Shown here: one piece after another, positions 25,501 through 36,178 of the stretch
How the letters are laid out: each line of letters starts with the position of its first letter
Numbering within the stretch: position 1 is the stretch's first letter
Source: Anseranas semipalmata
Taxonomy: Eukaryota > Chordata > Aves > Anseriformes > Anseranatidae
Assembly (NCBI GenBank): GCA_013399115.1
Contig: VXAA01000605.1
Coordinates: 701,674 to 765,673, forward strand
Reading direction: 5' to 3'
Length of the DNA: 64,000 nucleotides
Program-made: the position numbers and the translations under genes
Notes under the pieces: model-generated
Told to the model about the DNA's origin: nothing
Databases searched by the model: none
Seen by the model: only the letters and a program-made list of their open reading frames with translations

Positions 25501-28479
25501 CATTTGAGCACTCTTGTCATCTTTTTCCAGTTTGTAACTTTTTTTCTGTTAAAGCTACAAGTCTTCTTTGGTCTTATTAGATTACAAATTGCTGAATTTT
25601 GTTGGCTTATCAGTGTGAACATTACTCAGAGACATTACACAGCACGTTAGCTTAGTAAAGGACACTACAGTAGCTGACAGCTCTTTGGTAGTTGCATTTT
25701 TTTTTTTTATTTAAAGATAATTAACAAGGCCCCCACCTGCATTACTGCTTTTGTCCACAGATCCAAGAATGCGTGAAAAACAACTAGCTCTGGGGAGACA
25801 AAACTGTCAGAGTTCAAATATAGGCTAGCTATGAGTACTTCACAATGAAGGACATGGCAGGTTCTCTGCCTGCAGATCCTTCCCAAAGACACTGAGGTTT
25901 GAAATGTTTTTGAAGTGCTGCTTCCTGGTGCTGGATTTAAGTCTCCATGCAGTAGTATACGCTCAACCACACGTAACAGAGCAGTCAGAGCAATCCCAAA
26001 TTGCGCTGGTGATTTACAGTCACCTTTAGCCTAGAGCAAGGCACATGGCAAGCACAAAGCAGTGCTTTGTCCTTTGGGCAGAGAGGGGGAAGACCTCCTT
26101 CCAGCAGGAAGTAGGGATCCAGGGGGGTAAGCCCAGTTGGTGTTTTTCCACCTTGTGCTGAGCACCACTGACTCATAGCAATCCGCCTTCTTCTGTCAGC
26201 CCTGGAGCCTCGGAAAATGCACGTGCCCAACCTCCTCATCTCAGCAATGCTTTGTTATGTGCTCTGTGCTGGAAGGCAGCTGTTGCTATTGCACTCAGCA
26301 GACTGCTGGAGCAGGTTTGAAGCAGCACGGCTTGGAAAGGCTTTGTCTGAGAGTATTGTGCCTCCTGAGTACGCTAATGTATCCCTGCACTAGCAAGCCT
26401 GAGTCTGGAAACCTCTAGCTGGGAACTTACGGGGCAGATGTTGGCCTCCCTGTGGACTGGGAGCACTGCCATGGCAGCAAATGACATAGATTGGGAATCT
26501 CTGCACAGAGGCAGCTGCTCACTGTCTGCTGAAAAGTTCTTTCCTGCTTCCAGGGAAGCTGAAAACTTGCTGATTGACAAGCCTTTGGGTTGCTTCCTCG
26601 TTCGGATCAGCCAGAGCCGACCAGGCTACACCCTGACGTACAGGTAATGAACCTTGCCAAGAAGAAAAACGAAGGTCCTAAACTGAGCTATGTGTGGATG
26701 GAGGAGTTAGCCTTCTCCACAGAAGAGTCCATTGAGTATGATGCTCAGCCTGTTGTGAGTGCCTCAGTTTGGAGAAGCAGACAGGACACTTGCAGTCTGT
26801 CTCTTGCCAGAAACTATCTGTGGGTGGCGTGCTGCTTCTCCAAGGCATGCAGGATGCAGGTCCTGTTTGGGTTGTGTTACGTGGCTGAGGCAGCAAACCA
26901 GGGTAGAAGAGGCATCAACTGGAGCGCAGGAGACTAGAGGAGGGCCTGAGGAGAGGCAGAGTGTGCTGCAAGGTTATGGTCTTTGTACAGCATCAGGCAA
27001 GGGGTAGGGCAGAGTTGTAATGTGGATAATAGGCATAGGAAGCAGTATAGGCTGCTGGGGTTTGGATCCAGCTGCCTGGGTTGTCCTGCCCCTGTCACTG
27101 ACTTTGGGGAAATTGCTGCTCCTCCAGCAACTGTTAGCACAGGGTGTGACGCTCCAGCATGGAAGATCTCCTGCATCTTTGCAATATTTGTTACTGTGGC
27201 TCCTGATCACACCTAGGCTCTTAAGATAAGCGCAGAAAGTGATGACTGGATCCTAGAGAGATGTTGTGGCCCCATGCCATGACTCTTTTCGGACTGTCCA
27301 TCTCCCCAGGGGTGAAGGCCGCTGCAGACACTACATGATCGAGATGCAGCCCAACGCACGCTATGTGATCCTGGGAGAAGACCGGGCTCACGCATCACTC
27401 ACCGAACTGGTTCGCTATCACCAGACTGTGGGCATCCAGCCCTTCATGGAGATACTGACAGTTCCCTGTGGGCAGGTGAGTGTTGAGGATTTGCAGCAGG
27501 AAAAGGGGATAGGGCATGGACTGTGCCCTGAGCTGAGAGAGTCACTGTGCCACTGTCTCTACTTCGGGTTCCCGCTGGGGGTGTCCTGCTCTAGCCAAGC
27601 AGCTTGGCCCCTTCTGCATGCACCAGGGAATGTGAATACCTGGGCAATGGGGAGTCCCAGGGTGGGGGCAGGCCTTGGCGGATGGGTGATGCCCTCCTAG
27701 CCCACGTTTGCCAGCAGTAATCACAGCTGGGTTTTCTGTGCTGCGCTGTTTGGGGCGTGTGGAGCATCTGCAAGCCACTGCTGAATCCACTCTTCTCTCC
27801 CTCAGAAAAGCAGCGAGAGTTTGGATTACGAAGACCTGGAGTGCCTCACACTGAGCTCCGCCGCGGCGGTGGAGGAGAGCGCTCGCGAGGAGCAGCCCTG
27901 TCCCTGTGGGCCTCCAGCCGGCAGGACCTCTCTGCAGGCAGGAGCAGCCGCGGTTCTCAAGTCTGTGTGGTTCAGGAGGACCAAGAATTGCCAAGAGCAA
28001 CAGGGCGTAGACAAGAGCAGGACAAAGCCAAGCCTGGGCAAGGAGGGAGGCAGCCAGCGGGCCTTCCCTCGCCTTCACTCTTCCATACGCCTGGCAATGC
28101 AGGAAATCCAGCAGGTGAGCAGGGGCAGCTCCAGTCTTCCAGTACCACAGCCCCACCACGCACGGCCACTGTGGGACATGTGGAGCTGCCCTGCCCAGCG
28201 GCAGGAGAGAAGAGGCTGCCACAAGTAGTGCTCCTGGGTCACAGGTTTTATTCAGTGGTCTTGGGATCAAGACTGTTCATTGAAAGTGCCGGGCTTGGGG
28301 AGACCCTGGTAGAGGCTCACTGAGATGCCTAAAGAGAAATCCACAGCATGAGGGGCTGAGAAGCGGCCAGCAGCCCCGTTGATGCTCCCCTAATGCTGTC
28401 TCTCTGCTTCTCACTGCAGTTCTCTTCCGCTCCCTTGAATGGCTCCTGTACAGAGCTGCAGTCAAGCTCGCAGCGTTGA
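4514..28479 (+). CDS. Unconventional myosin with C-terminal SH2 domain (N-terminus in gap)
   Basis: Predicted actin-based motor joined to a phosphotyrosine-binding SH2 domain. Twenty-eight phase-consistent exons give 1028 residues after the gap: 4514-4579, 4683-4813, 7745-7847, 9483-9585, 10061-10217, 10542-10644, 10837-10965, 12214-12322, 13546-13662, 14073-14173, 14610-14696, 14879-14944, 15268-15381, 16457-16568, 17723-17769, 18085-18150, 18443-18562, 19483-19568, 19814-19861, 21406-21453, 21639-21730, 22687-22818, 23871-23995, 24307-24506, 26554-26643, 27310-27475, 27806-28114, 28420-28479. Order in visible numbering: motor 1-650, IQ 661-680, charged helix 680-712, Pro/Arg hinge 713-754, SH2 813-906, tail 907-1028. 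The motor resembles class III most to my eye, but I see no kinase domain upstream. An SH2-bearing metazoan myosin class is, from memory, numbered XXVIII; I am unsure of the number. Two introns use GC donors. Confidence 0.87.
5521..5590 (+). repeat. 29-bp tandem repeat, two copies plus a partial third
   Basis: The unit CATCAACTAGCAGAGAAAGC plus nine bases occupies 5521-5549 and repeats with few changes at 5550-5578, followed by a partial ACTAGCTC copy. It lies inside myosin intron 2. Confidence 0.8.
5770..6115 (+). repeat. Diverged dispersed repeat, copy B
   Basis: Same-orientation partner of 2110-2490, with the blocks in the same order (GCAAGCCA, CTTTACACGAAGTGCTG, GGTGGAAGAAGTGCTG, GCAGTTTGTGGTCTCGGAGA, GTTCATGGTTTTAC). 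It lies in intron 2 of the SH2 myosin. Unrecognised family. Confidence 0.55.
10927..10932 (+). promoter_or_regulatory. Possible in-frame alternative 5' splice site in myosin exon 7
   Basis: GTGAGT occurs inside exon 7 after the AAA codon, identical to the main donor at 10966-10971. Use of the internal site would drop 39 nt, exactly 13 codons, without shifting the frame. Only the sequence supports it. Confidence 0.35.
12323..12328 (+). promoter_or_regulatory. GC-type splice donor after myosin exon 8
   Basis: Exon 8 ends GCAGAAG followed by GCAAGA. Phase 1 is required to join exon 9 (G + AT = Asp, giving [10 protein letters not shown]), and no GT donor nearby gives that phase; staying unspliced reaches a stop at 12376-12378. 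The site matches the AG|GCAAG consensus of GC-AG introns. Confidence 0.75.
16569..16574 (+). promoter_or_regulatory. GC-type splice donor after myosin exon 14
   Basis: Exon 14 ends TTCACAG followed by GCAAGT, a perfect donor apart from GC in place of GT. Phase 1 fits exon 15 (G + CC = Ala, FTATISRTG). Use of the GT two codon positions later would break the frame. Confidence 0.78.
19085..19107 (+). repeat. (TG)n microsatellite
   Basis: About eleven uninterrupted TG units in the intron between myosin exons 17 and 18. Confidence 0.95.
19353..19369 (+). repeat. Poly-T tract
   Basis: Seventeen T in a row about 110 bases upstream of myosin exon 18. It is too far from the acceptor to be its main polypyrimidine tract. 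Confidence 0.9.
22687..23995 (+). other. SH2 myosin exons 22-23: IQ motif, charged helix and Pro/Arg-rich hinge
   Basis: The exon 21/22 junction forms one IQ motif ([16 protein letters not shown], visible 664-679), a site for calmodulin or a light chain. A Gln/Glu/Arg-rich helix of about 30 residues follows, too short for a confident dimeric coiled coil. Exon 23 encodes a basic proline-rich linker with [16 protein letters not shown] and [13 protein letters not shown], which contains PxxP motifs flanked by Arg, typical SH3 ligands. The intron between the two exons holds a CR1 insertion. Confidence 0.82.
22840..23586 (+). mobile_element. 5'-truncated CR1 LINE, sense to the myosin, in intron 22
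   Basis: This is the 3' end of a CR1 retrotransposon. The degenerate frame reads [20 protein letters not shown], then after frame breaks [50 protein letters not shown] and [20 protein letters not shown], the typical C-terminal part of the CR1 reverse-transcriptase ORF. It closes with GGTCTTTAAGGTCCCTTCCA and CCATTCTATG, the CR1 3' end with a short terminal repeat. The open C-terminal part (about 23121-23507) is an LINE relic, not a host gene. Confidence 0.93.
24307..28479 (+). other. SH2 myosin exons 24-28: SH2 domain and C-terminal tail
   Basis: Exon 24 ends with the linker LRWFRETQA and the SH2 start SWLHGMISR. Exon 25 carries [19 protein letters not shown] with the FLVR arginine (visible R838) that binds phosphotyrosine. 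Exon 26 has GRCRHYMIE, including the conserved His of strand D (H858), then [20 protein letters not shown]. Exon 27 starts the tail with [11 protein letters not shown] (Tyr914 in acidic context) and is rich in Ser, Lys and Gln. Exon 28 ends in SSSQR and a TGA at 28477-28479. If the exon 27 donor is not used, translation instead stops at about 28228. Confidence 0.85.
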
Positions 28480-31400
28480 GAATGTACAGCCCAAGTGACA
28501 CGGTAAGAGGAGACCACACACAGGAGGGCAGACAGGAATTGCAGCTTCCCCAGGAAATGGAGGCACAGGGGGGCTCTTTCCTGTCCTACGTGCTCCACCT
28601 GGAGCAAATCTTAGCCACCAACTACTTAGAAATAGAGCAGGAAAAATAGAGGGCAGCTGCCAGCTTCCATTCCAGGGCTGCAAAGAGACCAGTGGCAGAA
28701 GGAAGCTGGGAAAAATGGGAACAATCAGCATCAGGTTGTGGTCCCAGCACCTGTGGTACACAGTGTGCTTGCAGTACAATAACGAGGCTGCTGGAGGGAG
28801 CTCACAGTTTGTTAGAGACTGCAGGTCAGGGGCCTGGGGCTGGAAGGAGTACTATCAGAAAGCATATCTGCACACTACAGTAGTCAGCTGCAATGGCTTA
28901 ATGTTGTGAAGAGAGGCACGCATCAGAAGCAGATGCTGGGCAGAGAGCCTTGGGGGGTAGCAGAAGCAATGAGCCAAAGGCAAGAGAACATAAGGAAAGG
29001 CAGCAGTCTATAAGGATGTCTATGAGGGCTTTAAGGGCTTTAAACAAGGTCTCAGCAGCTGGAGACACAGCTGGTTACTGAGGCTGTAACGTACTGGGTG
29101 GATTAGAGGAGTATATGGGGGGGCCAGGAAGGGCCTTCTGACACAGCTGGCTATGCCCAACGTGTTAATTGCCTGCAGCATCTAGTGGATGCGCAGCTCC
29201 CTTGTGCAGCCAGTGGGCTCGGTCCCTGCCCCGTTCAGTTGCTGAAGCCAGAAGGAAGCAGTTGTGGGGCTGTTGTACACCTCTGGAGAGACCTGGGAGT
29301 GACAGGGATCAGACAAGCGTGCTGTTGGCCACAGACTCACTGCGGGGCTTGCAGCCCTGCGAAGGGATGGCAGTTTCCTGCGTGGCTCGGCTCCCACGAA
29401 TTCATGTTGGAGCAAAGCTTTTTAGCTGGGACCCATCTTGTCTTCCTCTTGATGGCTGAGAAAGGCCTCTCCCTGAAGACTCAATTGCTTCATTCCTGTA
29501 TTTGGGTATTAATGTACCCAGAGGATGCTTCTTGTACCTGAGGTTAGGCAGAAGACAGATGAAACCTGGGGGATCCGCCTAGATGATTGCAAGCGTGTTG
29601 TATTGGGACTTCTGAATGGAGCCCTCCTCTCACGTCCACCACTGAGTTGTGTTTCCTGACTTTTTGCAGGTCACAGTGACTCAGCCCTATCCTCTTCCAG
29701 TGCTGCTGGGCCTTGCATAACTGGGTGAACATATCCAGACGTACAGTAGCCTTCTTTTTTTTTTTTTTCCATTTTTTGCTGCACCCAGCTGGCCCTGTGC
29801 CTTTGGGCAGGACTCCTGCAGAAATGAATGTTTCTTCAGCTCTCAGATGGTCTCAGTGGCTGAGACTACAGTATCTGGATCATCCTGGCAAAGGGGAGAG
29901 GATGGGAACAGTCACACTGCACAGATCCACGGTGCCTGACAGCCTGCGTGTCAATACCTTAACGTGCCTGGAGACCCCTCATCTCGCGCTGTTAATAGTC
30001 ACAAACTGGATATCTCGCACCAGCGTGTTCACTCACAGCTGTACTGATTTCCTACCTGTTTCTCCTCAAGTCCTGTCTCTCTTTTGGTCCTGTGTATCTG
30101 CTGCTTTGGGTGCTAAGGGAAGCTGGGCTCAGGCTTGGGAGGTAAGGAATGAAACTGCTGTGTCCTTTTAGTTGAATGCAGGAGTACTTGAACAGGAGCT
30201 GAGACAAGGGACAAGAAGACCTTTCCGCAGAGTGAATTTCCTGCCCTTGCATCAGTGTTGCCCTGGCATGCTGCTTCCCATCCCTCAGCCAGAGCTCAAG
30301 TGAAAGAATCACTGGTGAAAATCTTTTGTTCATCTGCAAGTCTGGGAATCACTGCAAATCCGGGCTGCAGAATATGCTTCTTTACACTGAGGGGAGGGGG
30401 CTTGGGAACGTACAGGACCATGCTACTTGTTATGTGATTTTCTACCTTTAAAAAAGTTCTCTTTTCAATTAAGTTCTTCCTGTTAGAAGCTCAGCGTTTT
30501 CTTTGTGCCTGTTGCCTGCAGTCAGTTTCACCATGGACTGCAAAGGGAGGAGAACACCTAACAGCTCCTGTGAACGGTAGGCACAGGATCTTCTCAGAAG
30601 ACTGGTAACTGCAGCAGGACTTGACCTCTGAGGAGCTCAATGCCGACCTGTCCATGCCTGCGTAACGGCCAGCACCTGCCCACATGTTGATGGCACCTGA
30701 GATGCGTGGTGGCTTCCAGATGCTGACACCAAGCGCCAGGGAGCTTGCCCCTCTGCCCCTCACGTGTGGCAGTTGCAGGGTCCTGGCAAAGGTTCCCATT
30801 TGCCTCCGCTGGGGCATTAGGATAGGTGACAGCTATGACATGGCCACTTGAGTCCGTGCCAGGTGGCACATGTGCAGCTCCTCAGGCAGTGCTTTGCTCC
30901 AGCTTGCCTGCCATGGCCTGGGTATTTCCAGTGCAGGGCTGTCCTGCACTGATGTACCCTTCAGCAATGCAGCTGCCAGCTCACCAGGGAATAGAGTCAT
31001 GCACTGTTGGGTTTTATGTTGGGACAAGCAGTGTTAAAAAGCAAGCAGGTTGCTGCCCAGATTTGCTGAAGGGATCTAGGAAAAAGGTACAGCCCCATGG
31101 AGCTGAGCCAGGGAAAGCTATCACAGACCTTTGCTTTCTCCCTTGTGCTGCGCGCTGCTGAGCGCTGTGGTTTAAGGAAGGGGCAGCGTGGTCAAGAGGC
31201 TTGGCCGCGTTATCACTGCAGGTTACTTCTGAACATGCAAAGTGTCTCAGTGGGAGAAGCTAAAGGTTCATGGGCCAGTAATCCTGGTGCACAGCTGCCA
31301 CCTGTAACAGTGCTCTACCCCCGTGCAAACTCATCTCCCTGCGTGTGCCCTGGGTGAGAGCACCCTGCACGGAGCTACCTCGGTGCTTCCCCGGGCAGAT

Positions 31401-34270
31401 CCCTCTGCACAGGAGGACAGCACCACAATGCACCCTTCCTGAGACACAAGTGCTGCCTCATCCCTGTCACACAGGCTCAAGCTGCAGCCAGAGAAGCTTG
31501 TTAATGTGATACAAGGTGCTTGTGTCTCTGCCTTTAACCGTGGGGCTATTTCTCTTCCCTTCCAGCAGGTCTGAGCGTTAGCACTGAGCTGCGCTGGGTC
31601 ACAAGGGAATGCTGCTGGGAACCAGGCAGGGAAATGGTGGTTGTTTCAGCCTAATGTCCCGGCTCTTCCCAGCACTGCCTTGCAGCATTAACACACCTTT
31701 TCTCTTCCTCATGCTGGGTTTTGGCAGCTGCTTTGAGGCTGTTCAGGACAGAACTAGTCCAGGCAGTCCAAGGCTGCTGTTTGCAGAGTCTTCCTGGCTA
31801 AGCCTAGGGGCGTTTTCTGGGCAGCCTTGGCCCCTGTGTCAATGTTCTCCGTGGCTTCCTCCACTGCTGGGCAGCTGCAAAGCCTTCCTTCTGGGCAGCA
31901 CGTAGAGCTGCATCATTGCCCAGACATTTCTAAGAACTCTCATGCACAGAAATGAGACGTGAGAAATGCATTTCAGGAACCGAACTGCTGTGTAACTCTT
32001 TCCTAGTTCCTGTGCCACAGAGCGTGGTGTAAACCCAGGGCTAAGATCCAGCTGCAAACCACTGTTGTGCTGTAGCGCGGCAGGGATGATGCTGAGCCGA
32101 GGAGGGTGGTGAAGAGCTTTTCCCGCAGCAGCTGCCTCCAGTACTTCCTGGGAACTGGCGCAGGCACAGCTCACAGGTGGTGCTGAGGGGAACGACATCA
32201 GGGGAGGGCCGGGACTCCTCTGCTGCCCGTGTGTGGCATGTCTCCTGGCAAGCTTCCCCAAACCAGAGCAGGTGGATCACAGATTTCTTTTGCCTCTGGT
32301 TCAGGGGGTGGGAAGTAGAATCACTGCGTGGGTAGCCAGGGACCTGGCATGGACCCGAGCAGCGTGCCTGGGCTGGCAGGATGGGCTTCTTCCACATGTC
32401 CTGCTCTTTCTGTGACATGGTGGCAGGACACCAAGGGAAGAGGAGGGTGAGAAGCTGCTAGGCTGAGAAAGTTATGCAGCACTGGAGGCACTGGGGTGAG
32501 ATCTACGGGGCTCTGGCTTCCAGGGCGTGGGGAGCTGGGCAGAGCCTGTACCCGGGGAAGGCAGGGAGAACAGAGAAGGATCTGCTGTCCGCAGGAGCGA
32601 GAACTAGAAGTGCTGGAGGGACCCATGGGTTTGGAGGCTGGGGAGGAATTTTATCTCATAATCTGAACAGAGAAGAGAAGGTGAATAGAGACAGGCTGAT
32701 TAATGCTGTGGGAGAAGGCTAATGTCCTCAGTCTTAGTTAAATTCAGAAGTTCGCTTGGGTGGGGGCTGCCTGGGACTCTGTGCAGCATCCAGACTACCA
32801 GGTCCTGATCTCAACCAAGGTCCTTACCTAGCCTGGATTACCGTGAGCCTCATCTGAACTGGAAAAAGGGCCTGAGTTACCCAAGCCAGCAGCTTGGATA
32901 ATTTGTGGCCCTTGTCAGGACGCAGCACTGCAGAACTAATGGCAGAACTGGAGAATGCATGACAGCACTACCTGGTAAATCCTAGGTTGGGCTTGCTTCA
33001 AAAGGGAAGGAAAAGTGCCTGCTGCATCAGATCTTTTTTTTTTTCTTGTTCTTTTCTGCCATGTTAGAGTCTTACTAAATACCTGGTAACTAAGCAGGTG
33101 TTTGCTTCTGTACTGCAGTGAAGTCTCAGTTCACCCCTCGTTGCGATAAGCTGTGCACAACATTTTGTTTTCTTTCACACCAGAGCCTGCTCTTTCCAAC
33201 CTTTCCATCATTCTCAAAGCTCTTCCCAACACCTCCTCTGTGCCCTGCGCACCTGGAGGCAGGGTCCCTGCAGCAGTTGCCCTGCATGGGGGCACGATGG
33301 GCCTTGGTGCAGCGAGCTCCCCACAGCTGGAGGAGCTGGGGGTCCCTGGCTGAGCCTTGTTGCTGTCTGTGTGCTTCAGTGCGCCCTTTAGAGAGCTTCC
33401 CTTACCTGCCTCCCTGGTTTTGCAGAAGGGTTTTGCAATGTTTCAGCTCATCACCTCTAGGCGAAGACCAGCCTTGGTCTGGCCAAACTAAGGCTCTGGG
33501 ATGTCTTTGGCCATTGAGGTATCTGGCCAGCAGCTCATCATCAGGCTAGCTAAAACAGAGACTTTCTTTTCCCCTTCCATTCTCAACCCTTCTTGCTCCC
33601 CCTTTCTCCCAGCTCTGCTTTTTCCTCATCTCTCATCAGTCTGGCCATCAACTTTAAGGTAGATTTGAGGTTTAGAAACATGAATCTCTGACCCAAGAAC
33701 CGGTACAGCTCGTAATCTGTTTTCACAAAACTGGCAGCCCTGGTGTTGTTTGCTTTCTTCCTGGAAAACGTTATGGTGTGTGTTGACATGTTTCCTTCCA
33801 CAGATGTGTTTTAAAGACCCATTTGGCCCTCAGCCCAGAAAAGGCTCTCCACACTGCCCTTAGTCTCATGCTAGGTTATGTCAAGTGACTGTGGAGTGCT
33901 GTAACAGCACCTCTGAGATATGGCCTTTCCCATCTTCTAGTCAATGCTACTGTGCAGATTAGGTGCTTGCAAGGTGAGCCGTGGCTTTGCAGCAACATTT
34001 AGGTCAGGCTGTTTGGCCAGGGCTTTGCTTCTCAGCTAGCTCCTCTTGGTGCATCACAAGAGCATAGGAACCGCTCTCTGGGATATAGGGGTCAAACCTG
34101 CCATCGATCCTGGCTGTGACAGTGGCCAATGGGGTATGCTTGGAGCAGACTGAAGAGCAGCGTAGGCAAAAGGCAATGCTTCCTCTGGTATGTGTTTCCA
34201 GCAATATTCACTTTAGTCATACTCTGAACAAAGTAGCCTTACCTCTACCCTTACCTCTCACCTCTCCTCT
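28480..34270. other. Non-coding stretch downstream of the SH2 myosin
   Basis: No exon with splice context or recognisable domain was seen on either strand. A poly-T run occurs near 29754-29769. The first part must contain the myosin 3'UTR, but no AATAAA was noticed in the first few hundred bases. Frames of 100-150 codons here are low-complexity and unlike known families. Confidence 0.5.
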
Positions 34271-34279
34271 AGGGACCTC

Positions 34280-34500
34280 CAGATCCCGTTCTGCAGGGCT
34301 GCTCTCCAGCCTCTTGTCCCCCGGTCTGTACGTATAGCCAGGGTTGTCCTGTCCCAGGTGCAGAATCTGGCACTTGCTCTTCTTAATCTTCATATTGTTG
34401 GTGATTGCCCAGCCCTCTGATTTGTCTAGATCTCTCTGCAAGGCCTCTCTACCCTCAGTGGAGTCAACTGCTCCTCCCAATTTAGTGTCATCCACAAATT
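34280..34500 (-). mobile_element. CR1 LINE fragment (reverse transcriptase, minus strand)
   Basis: The minus strand reads DDTKLGGAVDSTEGREALQR, DLDKSEGWA and KIKKSKCQILHLGQDNPGYT, followed by [12 protein letters not shown]. This is the YADD-box region and downstream segment of the CR1 reverse transcriptase. The piece is truncated on both sides. Confidence 0.88.
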
Positions 34501-34819
34501 CCTTAAGTTCATAGCTTCTAGTGAAGAAGTACTTAAATTTGTTTGGTTTTTAACCTGCTATGCCATTATTTAATCAATATGCGCTGGTTTCTGTGCTATA
34601 CAACATGACAAATGTTTTCAAAACACCTCCCTCGCTGCACATGATCTTGCACACATCTGTTTCTCTCCCTCGGTTGTCTTCTATGTCCTTTGCATTTGAT
34701 TTTCCTTCTTCCATTTGATTTTCCTTCTCTCCTTTTCTGCCCCTTCTTAATTTTGCTGTATCTTCCCTGAGAGGGAAGGGAGGAAACACAGAGCCAACCC
34801 CCAGGCCACCTCTCTGATG

Positions 34820-35260
34820 GGGGTAACTGGTCCGAGCTCTCTCCTCGTGCACACAGAGCTTCTCCTTGTAAATCACTTTACATCCACCAGCACTGACTTC
34901 ATGTGTCATTTTATCGTCCAGCCATTCATTGTGACAGCTCTCTTGAAGTCTGCAGTGAGCGTTCATTTTAACTATACTTAGTACCTCAGTCTGACCGGGA
35001 AGTTTTGTCCCGTCACTGCTCACACCCTTTCCCAGACCATTTATGAATACAGCAGAAAGCACAAGCCCTAGTACAGCCCCTGGTGGGGCAGCACCGGTAA
35101 CTTTCCTCTGTGTTAAGCACTGACCATTTTCCACTCACCATCTTCTGCCCTGTTATTAACCACGAGAACGAGCATGCTGTAGGGAAGATGGATTAAAGAC
35201 ATTCAGTGGATGACCTTGCTGAAAGCATTTTGGGCATCCAGGTACAGTATATCCAGCTGC
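34820..35260 (-). mobile_element. Older LINE reverse-transcriptase fragment (minus strand)
   Basis: The minus strand shows ILYLDAQNAFSKVIH near 35210-35260, then GAVLGLVLSAVFINGLGKGV and DGTKLPGQTEVLSI. These align with the YLDFSKAF, GSVLGPVLFNIFINDL and FADDTKL blocks of LINE reverse transcriptases. It repeats the DDTKL block also present in 34280-34500, so it is a separate and more decayed element. Confidence 0.72.
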
Positions 35261-36038
35261 CCAGCCACATCCATGGGACAGGATTCCTGACTCCCTCAAG
35301 GAGCGACGTGACTTCTTTCCCAGAGCGGGGTTGTTTCTTCCCACTTCACCCCACTCCTCTGCATGCCCAGGAGGGCTGTTCCTAATTCCCAGCGTGGAAC
35401 TCAGATTTAAAAGCCACAGATCTGCAGGCTCACCTGAAGCCCTTAAAAAAAACAAAAGCCCATCCCTGGCATCTCGTTTGCCTCCTGTCACTCCTCTGGT
35501 TAAGCAACAGGTTGCATGACCCAGAGCAGCTGAGAGATCTGTGTTTGGGTTCCTCCACAGCTCTTGGATAAATGCCATCTATGTCACTTACTGACTGTGT
35601 TATTAATTTGTGTTGAAACATATCTGCCAACGCTTTTGCTTGAAGCAAGTTGTCACATTCATCCCCATAAAAAGAGGTTTCAGTGTGGGAATTTCCCGTA
35701 GCTCATTGACAGTGTGGATAACTCGCTGTGTCTTTCCGCTGTGCCTCTATCTTCTCTGAACGACGCTTTCGTGCCTCTATTATCTGTTGACTCACTGGCA
35801 AGCTTCCAGTGTGATTCTTTTGTGTGTTGTTGTGGAGTGTGCTTTTTTAGTTTTTCAGCTCTAATAACTTATCGCTCTAACGGACTCTGTTATGGTTTTC
35901 CATTTAGTTTGTTGTGGTTAGTCTCCTTCAGAGAATTTCAGGAGGTTTGAGGCATGACAAAGGGCACGTCGTCTCTTGCAATATGGCTTACTTATCCTTT
36001 TTGCGTGCTAATTCAGTTCCTTAGTACTAACCTGGAGT

Positions 36039-36178
36039 TCACAGAATCCTTTAGGTTGGAAGAGACCTTGAAGATCACCTAGTCCAACCTATGACCTAAC
36101 ACTAACAAGCCTTCCGCTAGACCATGTCGCTAAGCTCTACATCTAAACATCTTTTAAATACATCCAGGGATGGATTTC
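36039..36178 (-). mobile_element. CR1-type 3' end (minus strand)
   Basis: The plus strand reads CACAGAATCCTTTAGGTTGG followed by AAGAGACCTTGAAGATCACC and TAGTCCAACC, the reverse complement of a common avian CR1 3' terminus, continuing to CATCCAGGGATGG. About 140 bases are recognisable. Confidence 0.85.
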
